64,000 nt of DNA from contig CAWDTK010000025.1 of NCBI GenBank assembly GCA_963805255.1, forward strand, positions 1 through 64,000, read 5' to 3'. Position 1 is the first letter of the stretch. Every line of letters begins with the position of its first letter. Both the position numbers and the translations under genes were made by a program. The stretch is from Bog-532 sp963805255 (GTDB lineage Bacteria > Actinomycetota > Actinomycetes > Streptosporangiales > Streptosporangiaceae). Under the pieces are notes generated by a model, which saw only the letters and a program-made list of their open reading frames with translations, searched no databases and was not told the DNA's origin. Of the stretch, positions 43,428-52,044 are shown piece by piece.

Positions 43428-43863
43428 GATGTCTCCTCTTGTTCCGCGGGTGAAGCAGTACCGCTACCCGGGTCCTGGCGGTTAATCCCGGCGCGGCGTC
43501 GCCGCTGCGCTGGGTGAAATGCCAGCGGGTTTATCCGGGCAGGCCTGGGGGACTGGCATGGCGCAGGGCGCGTAGCATGGCCCGTTCGGGAAAAACTGAC
43601 CGAGGTATAGTTCCCCGTCAACCAGCACGACGCAACGGCGACCCGCTCCGTGAGACGATCCCACGGCCAGGCCCGGCCGACCGGGACCGCATACGGAAGT
43701 GTTACGCGTTCTCCCCGTATGAGCGCCGAACGTCACTCCGGATGGACATGGGACGTCGGATGGGCTCATGCATACCGACAGAATCGCCGCCCCGGTTCAG
43801 CGGTATCCGGCCGGGTAGAAGCGACGCATCAGCGACAAGCGCAACCGATATGGGAGACCAACG

Positions 43864-44187
43864 ATGCCACGCGGAGCAAGCCCCCAACGCGAACGGCAGT
43901 ACGAGCACATCAGGGAGAGCGAGCTGGAGCGCGGGGAGAATCCGAAGCGGGCCACCGAGATCGCGGCCAGGACCGTGAATAAGGAACGGGCCAGGACCGG
44001 TGAGGCCCGCACTGCGAGCAAGACCTCGACGCAGGACATCTCGTCCAGCCGGCGGGGCGGGCTGCGATCGCACTCCGGCGCTGGCGGCCGGACCAAGGAG
44101 CAGCTGTACGCCGAAGCGAGGAAGCGCAACATCAAGGGCCGCTCCAACATGTCCAAGGCGCAGCTAGAGCGCGCGCTGGCCCGCTGA
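43864..44187 (+). CDS. Plasmid-stabilisation-like protein with Rho N-like C-terminus
   Basis: 107 residues, highly charged. MPRGASPQRERQYEHIRESELERGENPKRATEIAARTVNKERARTGE is the conserved start seen in proteins annotated as plasmid stabilisation proteins. The C-terminus (TKEQLYAEARKRNIKGRSNMSKAQLERAL) is a SAP/Rho-N-like nucleic-acid-binding helix pair. The biological role is not established. Confidence 0.75.
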   Translation: MPRGASPQRERQYEHIRESELERGENPKRATEIAARTVNKERARTGEARTASKTSTQDISSSRRGGLRSHSGAGGRTKEQLYAEARKRNIKGRSNMSKAQLERALAR

Positions 44188-44204
44188 TACTCCAAGCCTG
44201 ACTA

Positions 44205-44704
44205 GGCGCCAGGCGACGCTGGCGCCCTACCTCCGCGACGGCCTGCCGGTGGTCGGGCTGGAACCGAGCTGCACCGCGGTCTCCGCTCCGACGCCCGGGA
44301 GCTCATGCCCGGCGACCGCGACGTCCAGCGGCTGCGGGAGCAGACCGTGACCCTGGCCGAACTGCTCCGCGACCACACCGGCGGCTGGCAGCCACCCCAG
44401 GCCGGCGGGCAGGCCATCGCCCAGACCCATTGCCACCAGCACGCCATCATGGGCTACGACGCCGACCGGGAGCTGCTCCGCGACGCCGGCGTCGACCTTC
44501 AGGTGCTCGATTCCGGCTGCTGTGGGCTGGCCGGCAACTTCGGCTTCGAAGCCGGCCACTACGACGTCTCGCTCGCCTGCGCCGAGCGGGTCCTGCTGCC
44601 CGCCGTCCGGGACGCCGCCCCGAAGACGCTGGTGCTGGCCGACGGCTTCGGCTGCCGCACCCAGATCGAGCAGGGCGGCACCGGCCGCATCCCGGTGCAC
44701 CTAG
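44205..44704 (+). pseudogene. Fe-S/CCG-domain oxidoreductase fragment, part 1
   Basis: The segment begins in mid-gene (RRQATLAPYLRDGLPVVGLEPSCTAV), shifts frame once near 44275 (one missing T in GTCTTCCGC), and continues as RSDARELMPGD...QTHCHQHAIMGYDADRELL...LDSGCCGLAGNFGFE. The CHQH and GCCG-type cysteine motifs identify the C-terminal Fe-S domain of GlpC/GlcF-like or FAD-linked oxidases. It breaks at CTAG, where the IS1182 element is inserted, and resumes at 46724. Confidence 0.7.
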
Positions 44705-46719
44705 GACGGCACTGAATAACTCGCGAACCCTGATGGGCGTGTTTTGCCGGCATCGTGTTCGATTCCCTGGGAGAATCGTGCCATGCAGGGGATGACGCGA
44801 CCGGACCGGGACTTGTGGGACGCGGGCGAGGTCACCGGGCACTTGGTGCCGCCGGGCAGCGTGTTCGCGTTCCTGGCCGAGCACCGCACCGAGCTGTTCC
44901 CCGACAGCTTCACCGCGGACTTGTTCCCGTCGCGGACCGGGCGCCCGTCGCTGCCGGCGGACCTGGTCGGGTCGGTGCTAGTGCTCAAGGAGCTGTATGA
45001 CCTGTCGGACACCCAGACCGCGGACGCGCTGAAGTTCGACATCCGGTGGAAGGTGGCCTGCGGCCGGTCGCTGCTGCAGATGAGCTTCGACCCGTCGGCG
45101 CTGGTGTACTGGCGCAAGCGCATCGCGAAGTCGAAGCGCCCGGACCGGGTGTTCGACGCGATGGCGGCGGTGATCGCGGAGACGGGGCTGCTGCGGGGCC
45201 GGCGGAAGCGGTGCGTGGACTCGACGGTTTTCGACGACGCGGTGGCCACGATGGATACTGTGTGCCAGCTGATGGCCGCGATGCGGAAAGTGGCGCGGGT
45301 GGTGCCCGGTGCCGCCGCGGTGATCGTCGGCGTGTGCCAGCTGGACTACTCCAGGCCGGGCAAGCCTGACATCGACTGGGACGACCCGGCTGCCAAGGAG
45401 CAGCTGGTATCGGATCTGGTGAATGACGCGCTGGCGGTGCTGGCGGAGCTCACCGGGGAGGGCGCGCCGGAGCGGGACGCCGCCGCGGCGGACGCGCTGG
45501 GCCTGCTGGCGCTGGTGGCGGGGCAGGACGTGGAGCCGGCTGGGGGGTCGGACGGGACGGACGGGCGGTGGCGGATCGCCCGGAAGGTCGCCCCGGACCG
45601 GGTGATCTCGACGGTGGACCGCGAGGCCCGGCACACCCGCAAGTGCAAGTCCAAGCGGCGCGACGGGTTCCGGGGGCATGTGGCCGCCGAGCCGGAGTCT
45701 GGGCTGATCACCGACTGCGAGATGACGATGGCCGCCGGGCCGGGCAGCACGGACGCGGAGAACGGCGTCAAGATGGCCTGCCGCGACCGGTTTCATGGTG
45801 ACAGTGCGAGCGCCGGTGACGGCGGGGATGACGCTGCCAGCGCCGGGCAGGGCGCGGATGCCGGCCCTGCGGCGGCGCAGCCGGGGCCGGGCACGGCCGC
45901 CGGGCCGGAGCCTGAAGCGCATCCGGAACCGGGACCTGAGCCTCAGCCGGAACCGGAGCGGGAGGGCACGGGTGAGCAAGGCCGGGCGGATGACCTGGAG
46001 GTTTACGGCGATTCCGCCTACGGCAGCGGGGAGGCCCGCGCCGCCTACCGCGACGCCGGGCATGACACCGTCATCAAGCCGAAGCCGCTGCGGCCGGCCG
46101 TGCCCGGCGGGTTCACCCTCGACGACTTCACCATCAGCGAGGACGACGGCACGGTCACCTGCCCGGCCGGGATCACCCGGCCGATGAGCCCCGCCCGGAC
46201 CGTGACCTTCGGCGCCGCGTGCGCGGGCTGCCCGCTGCGCGAGCGGTGCACCACCGCCAGGGATGGCCGCTCCATGACCATCCACCCGCACGAGGGCCTG
46301 CTGCGCGCCGCCCGCGCCCAGTCCCGGACGGCGGAATTCAGGCAGGCCTACCCCACCCGGTCAATGATCGAGCGGGTCATCGCCTGGACCGCCACCCAGA
46401 ACGGCCGCCGGGTCAAGCTCCGCTACATCGGCACCGCCAAAAACGACGCCTGGCTGCACAACCGGTGCGCCGCACTCAACCTGCGCACCCTGCTGCGGCA
46501 CGGCCTGACCCGCTCCGGCGGGGCGTGGGTGCTGACCTGACCAGCCAGCACACCCCGGCCCGCCCTGGCGGCAGCCCCTGCGGCCCCCTCCGCGGTTTCT
46601 GCTGCCGCGCCGCAGCCGCCCGGCCCGCCGCGCGGCGGGCCAGCGGAAGGTTGCGGGCACCGGAGCCCGGCCAGCCGGCCACCAGGCCGTCCGCCCGATC
46701 CGGGTTGTTCAGTGGCGTC
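44705..46719 (+). mobile_element. IS1182-family element flanked by CTAG
   Basis: The ends are imperfect inverted repeats: GACGGCACTGAATAAC from 44705 and, reverse-complemented from 46719, GACGCCACTGAACAAC. CTAG lies outside both ends (44701-44704, 46720-46723). Removing the element and one CTAG rejoins the host frame as VHL-AEVLAAGL. Confidence 0.8.
44783..46540 (+). CDS. IS1182-family transposase
   Basis: 585 residues from ATG at 44783 behind GGGAGAA. The N-terminal domain (VPPGSVFAFLAEHRTELFPD, LVLKELYDLSDTQTADAL) is DUF772-like. The catalytic part has CVDSTVFDDAV, DDLEVYGDSAYGSGEARAAY and the Glu region RSMIERVIAWTATQNGRR. A cysteine cluster (CAGCPLRERC) is typical of IS1182. An unusual Gly/Ala/Pro/Glu-rich spacer (~residues 340-410) separates the catalytic blocks. 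Confidence 0.85.
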   Translation: MQGMTRPDRDLWDAGEVTGHLVPPGSVFAFLAEHRTELFPDSFTADLFPSRTGRPSLPADLVGSVLVLKELYDLSDTQTADALKFDIRWKVACGRSLLQMSFDPSALVYWRKRIAKSKRPDRVFDAMAAVIAETGLLRGRRKRCVDSTVFDDAVATMDTVCQLMAAMRKVARVVPGAAAVIVGVCQLDYSRPGKPDIDWDDPAAKEQLVSDLVNDALAVLAELTGEGAPERDAAAADALGLLALVAGQDVEPAGGSDGTDGRWRIARKVAPDRVISTVDREARHTRKCKSKRRDGFRGHVAAEPESGLITDCEMTMAAGPGSTDAENGVKMACRDRFHGDSASAGDGGDDAASAGQGADAGPAAAQPGPGTAAGPEPEAHPEPGPEPQPEPEREGTGEQGRADDLEVYGDSAYGSGEARAAYRDAGHDTVIKPKPLRPAVPGGFTLDDFTISEDDGTVTCPAGITRPMSPARTVTFGAACAGCPLRERCTTARDGRSMTIHPHEGLLRAARAQSRTAEFRQAYPTRSMIERVIAWTATQNGRRVKLRYIGTAKNDAWLHNRCAALNLRTLLRHGLTRSGGAWVLT

Positions 46720-46723
46720 CTAG

Positions 46724-46878
46724 CCGAGGTCCTCGCGGCCGGGCTGCACGGCCAGCCCGTGCAGCCATCCCGGCCCGTACCGCCCACCGCCGGTGACTAC
46801 GCCCGCCTCGCCGGGCTGAGCGCCGCGGGGGCGGCTGCCATCACCGCCGCGCTCACGGCCGCCCGGAGGAAGCGCTAA
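46724..46878 (+). pseudogene. Fe-S/CCG-domain oxidoreductase fragment, part 2 (C-terminus)
   Basis: In frame with 44305-44704 once the IS1182 element is removed: AEVLAAGLHGQPVQPS...YARLAGLSAAGAAAITAALTAARRKR, stop at 46878. This gives the host gene a normal C-terminus, so the IS insertion is younger than the gene's other damage or that damage is a sequencing error. Confidence 0.7.
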
Positions 46879-46915
46879 CCCGGCCTGGCTCAGCAAGGCC
46901 GCGAGTGAACACGCG

Positions 46916-47311
46916 ATGAGCGGGCAGCAGGCGCCCATGAGCATTCACAGTGGAGAGCTGAGCGAGCACGGCACAGCACCCGGCGGCCATATGCCAGGTG
47001 AGCTGACGGCGGGTGGCCACCCGCACCTGCACGGCAGGCCGGTGTGCTGGGCGCTGGTCAGTATCGTCATCGCCGCGTTCACCGCCGGCGGCCTGGCCAT
47101 TGTGGGCCATTGGTGGTGGCTGTTCTGGACGTGCCTGGGCCTGACGGTTCTCGCGGTGCCGGCCGGCAAGATCATCGGCATCACGCACGATACGGTGCTG
47201 GCCGGTGACCCGTCGCAGCAGGCCGGGCAGGACGGCGGCGTAGCCGAAGACACGGGCTCGGCCGTGCATCCCGGCGTCGAGGTCGGCACTCCTCGGGCGG
47301 TGGGCACCTAA
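46916..47311 (+). CDS. Small membrane protein, HGxxPAAT-like
   Basis: 131 residues. A hydrophilic His-rich N-terminus ends in HLHGRPVCWA, resembling the HG-x-x-P motif of a small actinobacterial membrane family. Two helices follow (VSIVIAAFTAGGLAIVG, WWWLFWTCLGLTVLAVPAG). The polar C-terminus has no motif. ATG at 46916. Function unknown. Confidence 0.6.
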   Translation: MSGQQAPMSIHSGELSEHGTAPGGHMPGELTAGGHPHLHGRPVCWALVSIVIAAFTAGGLAIVGHWWWLFWTCLGLTVLAVPAGKIIGITHDTVLAGDPSQQAGQDGGVAEDTGSAVHPGVEVGTPRAVGT

Positions 47312-47396
47312 GCGGCCGAGGGCGCCGTACTGGACTGAACCCACTTTGGGAACGCTCGCGGGCCTGCCGTGACTGGCCGGCGGTCGATGTGAGTAC

Positions 47397-47627
47397 CTCG
47401 ACGGCGGCTTCGCGATGCTGATGGCCGAGTTCCTCACCGCGGCCCGCACCGGCCTGCCCATCAAGGTCATCGTCAACAACAACAACTCCCTCGGGCAGAT
47501 CCTGTGGGAGCAGATGGTGCTGGGCTACCCCGAGCACGGCGTCCGGTACCCGACCCCGCCCGCCGACTGGTTCGTACCGGGCCCGCGATCCATTGCCGCC
47601 AATGCGGGGATGACGGCATCTGCGTGA
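47397..47627 (+). pseudogene. Pyruvate-oxidase-like fragment (TPP domain)
   Basis: About 55 residues (DGGFAMLMAEFLTAARTGLPIKVIVNNNNSLGQILWEQMVLGYPEHGVRYPTPPADW) closely match the TPP-binding domain of the enzyme at 34332-36098. There are conservative changes and a different codon at many sites, so it is a diverged paralogue rather than a copy of the same gene. It is bounded on both sides by unrelated sequence. Confidence 0.8.
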
Positions 47628-47761
47628 TAACGGCGGGCTCGCGTGGCGGCGAATCCGGCGCCAGTGAGCATGGCAGCCCCGGCAGTGACCAGAGCCGACG
47701 ACCGTGAGGCCGTGGCGAAGGTCTCCTTTCCCGGGGCAGTCGCGTTCTTAAGGAGGGTGAC

Positions 47762-47941
47762 ATGGAGGTGAACTTCGCCGTCGCGGCCGTCTCGCCCGCC
47801 GTGAACACGCTGAACGGCCAGGGCTGGCGGCAGGACAGTAGCCACCCGGCGGGCGGCCTGGCCACCGGTCAGCCGGTTTCCGCTGGACGCCGCTGGGTAG
47901 CTTGCAGCGATCCCGGGCGGCCCGCTCGCCCTGGGAGCTGA
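47762..47941 (+). CDS. Small protein (59 aa) with strong ribosome-binding site
   Basis: ATG at 47762 is preceded by AAGGAGGGTGAC, one of the strongest Shine-Dalgarno sites in the window. The product MEVNFAVAAVSPAVNTLNGQGW... is small, with no cysteine cluster or membrane helix. It lies 62 bp before the DUF2243 gene. It is either a genuine short gene or the start of a frameshifted one; no domain recognised. Confidence 0.45.
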   Translation: MEVNFAVAAVSPAVNTLNGQGWRQDSSHPAGGLATGQPVSAGRRWVACSDPGRPARPGS

Positions 47942-48003
47942 ACGCATCGACGGACAGTGCTGGGTGCGTTATTGGCTGCGGGTTACAGGACAGGAGCATA
48001 CCG

Positions 48004-48582
48004 GTGTCATCTTCCGACATGCCGAGAGCAGCTTCCACGGCGCCGGGGACCTCGTCTGGCGCTCCGCAGGTCTCTGCTGAGGCCACCCGCCCGGCTACCG
48101 GGGCGGCATCCCCGCCGATGAAGGGCACCATCTGGTCGGGGGTGCTGGCGGGCTTCGGCCTGGCGGCGTTTCTCGACGAGACGGTCTTTCATCAGATACT
48201 GCATTGGCATCACTTTTACGACAAGTCGACTATGGCCGTTGGCCTGCTGTCAGACGGGCTGTTTCATGCCTTCGGGTTCACCTCGCTGGTGGCCGGGCTG
48301 TTCTTGATGGCCGACTCGCTGCGCCGGGGCGGCTTCATCCCCAAACGCTGGTGGGGTGCGCTGCTGCTGGGAGCGGGGGGCTTTCAGCTTTATGACGGCA
48401 CCATCCAGCACAAGCTCCTGGGACTGCACCAGATCCGTTACCACGTGGCCATCTGGCCCTACGACCTGATCTGGAACGTCCTTGCCGTTATCATGATCAT
48501 CGCCGGCATCCTGCTGATGCGGGGCCGCGCGGAAGTGGCCCGGTCCGGGATCTTCCGCTCGGACGCCAATCCAGCCAGCTGA
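48004..48582 (+). CDS. DUF2243 membrane protein
   Basis: 192 residues from GTG at 48004 (ACAGGAGC upstream; ATG at 48019 alternative). A Ser/Ala/Pro-rich cytoplasmic start is followed by four helices with the DUF2243 motifs GLAAFLDETVFHQILHWHHFYD and GGFQLYDGTIQHKLLGLHQIRYHV. The conserved His residues suggest metal or haem handling. It sits immediately before ctaG, a frequent pairing that points to a cytochrome-oxidase-related function. Confidence 0.85.
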   Translation: MSSSDMPRAASTAPGTSSGAPQVSAEATRPATGAASPPMKGTIWSGVLAGFGLAAFLDETVFHQILHWHHFYDKSTMAVGLLSDGLFHAFGFTSLVAGLFLMADSLRRGGFIPKRWWGALLLGAGGFQLYDGTIQHKLLGLHQIRYHVAIWPYDLIWNVLAVIMIIAGILLMRGRAEVARSGIFRSDANPAS

Positions 48583-48585
48583 GCG

Positions 48586-49365
48586 ATGCTGGAACTCGTT
48601 CCCGTTGTCCTGACCATCCTGGCCGCGGCGGGCTACGGCACGGCACTGGCACGGCTGCACCGGCGCGGCGACCGCTGGCCCGCCAGCCGGACCGCATGCC
48701 TGTCCGCGGGGTCAGTGTGCGTCTGCGCCGCGGTGCTGCCACTGGCCAGCAGCCACGATGAGTACTTCCCTGTTCATATCGTCCAGCACTTGCTGCTGGG
48801 CATGGCCGGGCCGGCTTTCCTGGCACTGTCGGCTCCAGTCACCCTCGCGCTGCGCGCGCTGCCCCGCAGGCCCCACCGGGCTGCCCTGCGGCTGCTGCAC
48901 AGCAGGCCTATCGGGATCGTGTCTTCGCTGCCCGCCGCGATCGTCCTAGACCCCGGCGGACTGTACGTGCTGTATCTCACCGGGCTGTACCGGGCCGCCG
49001 AAAACGACGACCTCATCCATGCGGCCGTCCACCTGCACATGTTCCTGGCCGGCTGTCTGCTCAGCTGGGCGCTGATCGGCCTTGACCCGATCCGCCGCCG
49101 TCCCGGTATCAAGGCCAGGCTCGCCGCACTCGTCGTCGCGGGCGCCGCGCACGACACCCTCGCCAAGCTCATGTACGCGCACAGTCTCCCGGTCGGCGGG
49201 GGCTCGCTCACCAGCCGTCATACCGGCGCCGAGCTGATGTACTACGGCGGCACCGTCATCGACATTGCACTTGCGATCGTCCTGATGGCCCAGTGGTACC
49301 AAGCGAGTGGCCGGGCCCTTGCCCGTACCGCGCGCCGGAGGAATGCCCGAGCACAGCGCATCTGA
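48586..49365 (+). CDS. ctaG: CtaG-like cytochrome c oxidase assembly protein
   Basis: 259 residues, about seven helices. Caa3-type CtaG motifs: FPVHIVQHLLLGMAGPAFLALSAPVTLALRAL, HAAVHLHMFLAGCLLSWALIGLDP and the His-containing GAAHDTLAKLMYAH. It acts in copper delivery to, or assembly of, cytochrome oxidase. ATG at 48586, 3 bp after the DUF2243 stop, so probably cotranscribed. The 265 bp that follow (49366-49630), between convergent genes, hold no supported gene. Confidence 0.85.
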   Translation: MLELVPVVLTILAAAGYGTALARLHRRGDRWPASRTACLSAGSVCVCAAVLPLASSHDEYFPVHIVQHLLLGMAGPAFLALSAPVTLALRALPRRPHRAALRLLHSRPIGIVSSLPAAIVLDPGGLYVLYLTGLYRAAENDDLIHAAVHLHMFLAGCLLSWALIGLDPIRRRPGIKARLAALVVAGAAHDTLAKLMYAHSLPVGGGSLTSRHTGAELMYYGGTVIDIALAIVLMAQWYQASGRALARTARRRNARAQRI

Positions 49366-49630
49366 TCTCAGACCGGGCGAACGAGAAACCGCATCAGTCG
49401 GTAAAGCGGACAGGCCGGGCGGTTGATCTGCCTGACCGCGATCATTGGCAGGATCAACACGGTGCGTCCACACCGAGGGGAGACCAGCCTCCAGATGCGA
49501 TCCGATGAGCTGCTGCGCGACGTTACGGGCCATGGCCCTGCGCTACCCTCCAGCCTGGTAACCACGGCCCAGCATGGCCGCGGGTTCCGCAGCGGTCCGG
49601 CCCTACCGGCCCTACCTTGGGTCAGGCCGG

Positions 49631-50584
49631 TCAGACCGCCGGCCGGGTCGCCGATGCCGTGTGCAGCGCGATGGCTGCGGCCTGGCATACGGCATCAACC
49701 GTGATCGCGCGAAGCGCTGGATCGATGCGCGGACCGTGCGGGTCGCCCCGGTAGCCGGGTGCGGCCCGCCACAGCGCCTGGTGCCGCGGATGCCGGGGCG
49801 GTCCCCATTCGGACGGCGGGACAGGACCGCAGAGGGTCACCGACGGCCTCGCGCAGGCGGACGCAAGATGCGCCATGCCGGTGTCGCCCGAGATCACCAG
49901 GCGGGCCGACGCGGTCAAGGCGGCCAGGCCGGCCAGTGAGGTCCGGCCGGCCAGGACATGCTCACCCGGCAGCCCGGCCAGATGCGCCACCCGTGACGCC
50001 AGATCACGTTCGGCCGTGGACCCGGTGATCCGGACAGCGTGGCCGCCGGCCGCGAGCCGCTGCCCGACGGCCGCGAAGCTGGCGGCCGGCCAGCGGCGGG
50101 CCGGTGCCGCCGCACCGGGATGCAGCAGCGTGAACGCTGGCGCCACCGGCTGCGGTGGCGTCAGCAGCAGGTCACTCGGGTCGGCGGGGATGTCCGACTC
50201 CTGGCACAGGCGGCACCAGCGGAAGACTTCATGTTCGTCCGGGCGCCAGATCGGGCCGGTGAAGCCGCCCGCGTGCTCGCCCCCGAACACGATGAGCCGT
50301 CGCGGGTGCAGCGCGGCCACCAGGTGATGGCTGGCCGGACCGCGCCCGTGGAGGTCGATGGCGATGTCGGGCGCCGGGCCTGTCCACCGTATGGGCTCCA
50401 ATTCGCCGGTGGGCAGCAGTTCGTCAACCGCCTGGGTCAGCGGGACCAGCGGTGCCAGGCCGCCCGGTGCCGCGAGCACGAGCCGATGGGCGGGGAAGGC
50501 CCGGCGCATAGCGCGGTAGGCGGGCACCCCGGTCAGGAAGTCGCCGAGGCCGAGGGCGCGCAGGAGAAGGACGGCCGGTGGCAT
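49631..50584 (-). CDS. Family 9 glycosyltransferase (heptosyltransferase-like)
   Basis: 317 residues. The GT9 N-terminus VLLLRALGLGDFLTGVPAYRAMRRAFP is followed by a C-terminal nucleotide-sugar site (LHPGAAAPARRWPAASFAAVGQRLAAGGHAV, LVISGDTGMAHLASACARPSVTLCGPVPPSEWG). GT9 members transfer heptose from ADP-heptose; the neighbouring hldE and gmhA fit. Last gene of the minus-strand run, 2 bp after hldE. Confidence 0.85.
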   Translation of the reverse strand: MPPAVLLLRALGLGDFLTGVPAYRAMRRAFPAHRLVLAAPGGLAPLVPLTQAVDELLPTGELEPIRWTGPAPDIAIDLHGRGPASHHLVAALHPRRLIVFGGEHAGGFTGPIWRPDEHEVFRWCRLCQESDIPADPSDLLLTPPQPVAPAFTLLHPGAAAPARRWPAASFAAVGQRLAAGGHAVRITGSTAERDLASRVAHLAGLPGEHVLAGRTSLAGLAALTASARLVISGDTGMAHLASACARPSVTLCGPVPPSEWGPPRHPRHQALWRAAPGYRGDPHGPRIDPALRAITVDAVCQAAAIALHTASATRPAV

Positions 50585-50586
50585 GG

Positions 50587-52044
50587 CTAGGCCCGGTCTG
50601 CCCCGTCCACCTGCGCCCCCTCCACCTGCGACACAGCCAGCCGCGTGGTCGACCGGCCGCTCAGATAGGGGACGGTGACGGCCACCCCGCCCCAGTTTTC
50701 CAGTAGCGCGGCTTCGGGCAGGTCCCGGCCGTCGTAGTCGCCTCCCTTGACCCAGATATGCGGCCGTATCCGGTCCAGGGCCGCGCAGGGGGTGTCATCG
50801 CTGAAGACGGTGATGGCGTCCACGCAGCCCAGGGCGGCCAGCACGGTGGCACGGTCGGCCGCGTGGTTCAGCGGGCGCCCGTCGCCCTTCAGCGCGCGTA
50901 CCGACACGTCCGAGTTGAGGCAGACGATCAGGCAGTCGCCAAGCGACCGGGCCGCCTGCAGCAGGCTGACGTGACCGGCGTGCAGCAGGTCGAAGCAGCC
51001 GCCCGTGGCCACCACCGTCCCGCCCGCCGCCCGGACCTGGCGGGCCAGCTCCACCGCGTCCTGGTCTGGTGCTCGGGCGTCCCCGGCACCGGCCGCCTTT
51101 CCGGTACCGGCCTGGGGCGCCAAGGTCACCGCGGCGGGTCGGGTGGGCGACCTGTACGACCCGGCGCCGCCCGCCGCGAGATAGGACGATGCGGCCGCCG
51201 TCGCGGCGGTCACCGCTTCGGAGGTGAGGGCGCCCTGCCGGAGCACCGCTGCCGCCGCGGCGGCGAAGCGATCACCTGCCCCGCATGTGTCGGTGACGGC
51301 CAGCGGTTCGGCCGGCACGACCAGCGGTCCGGTGCTCCCCTGCACCAGAACCGATCCGCGCTCGCCGAGCGTGACAGCTACTGCGTCCGCCTGCCATGCC
51401 CGGCTCAGCTGGTGGGCCGCTGCGGCGGCCGACCGGAGCAGCTGGTGGCCCGGGACAGCTGGCTGACCGGCCGCGGCGACCGCCTCGGCGTAGTTCGGCG
51501 TGACCAGTCGGGCGCGCGGTACCGGTCTGGTGCCTTTGGGGTGGGGGTCCCAGACCAGCGGGACTCGTCTGGCCTGGCTGCTCAGCGCGGCCCGGATGCG
51601 TTCGTCGGCGCTGACGCCGCGGCCGTAGTCGGAGACCAGCACGGTCCCGGCCGCGGTGATCGCCTCAGCCGCAGGCGGCCCGGCCGGCCCGGCCGGGCCG
51701 CCTGCCCGGTCGGCCCGCAGCAGAGTCCGGCCGCAGGCGCGGAACCGGATCTTCTCCGCCAGCGGCCCGGTCAGCGGCAGGCCGACCACGGTCACGTGCG
51801 GCTCCAGCAGCGCCCGGACGGTGGCGCTTGCCTCGTCGTCGCCAAGCGGCGCGACCAGGACCACGGGGATTTCCTCGGTGGCGGCCAGCAGTGCGGCCAG
51901 GGCGGCGCCACCCGGGCGCCATGTCTGGGCAGTGTCTTCGAGCACCGGGGCGGGTGCGTCCGGGCACAGCCGGCTGACCTGCCCGTCAATATCACAGTCG
52001 AGAAGAGCATCACCCACGACGACCAGCGGGCCTGCCATGCTCAT
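50587..52044 (-). CDS. hldE: Bifunctional heptose-7-phosphate kinase / heptose-1-phosphate adenylyltransferase
   Basis: 485 residues. The N-terminal PfkB-type kinase (LVVVGDALLDCDIDGQVSRLCPDAPAPVL; catalytic DTCGAGDRFAAA at ~245) phosphorylates D-glycero-D-manno-heptose 7-phosphate. The C-terminal nucleotidyltransferase (VATGGCFDLLHAGHVSLLQAARSLGD with the HxGH motif, then IWVKGGDYDGRDLPE) makes ADP-heptose. Both halves are full length. ATG at 52044 overlaps the gmhA stop (ATGA). Confidence 0.9.
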   Translation of the reverse strand: MSMAGPLVVVGDALLDCDIDGQVSRLCPDAPAPVLEDTAQTWRPGGAALAALLAATEEIPVVLVAPLGDDEASATVRALLEPHVTVVGLPLTGPLAEKIRFRACGRTLLRADRAGGPAGPAGPPAAEAITAAGTVLVSDYGRGVSADERIRAALSSQARRVPLVWDPHPKGTRPVPRARLVTPNYAEAVAAAGQPAVPGHQLLRSAAAAAHQLSRAWQADAVAVTLGERGSVLVQGSTGPLVVPAEPLAVTDTCGAGDRFAAAAAAVLRQGALTSEAVTAATAAASSYLAAGGAGSYRSPTRPAAVTLAPQAGTGKAAGAGDARAPDQDAVELARQVRAAGGTVVATGGCFDLLHAGHVSLLQAARSLGDCLIVCLNSDVSVRALKGDGRPLNHAADRATVLAALGCVDAITVFSDDTPCAALDRIRPHIWVKGGDYDGRDLPEAALLENWGGVAVTVPYLSGRSTTRLAVSQVEGAQVDGADRA

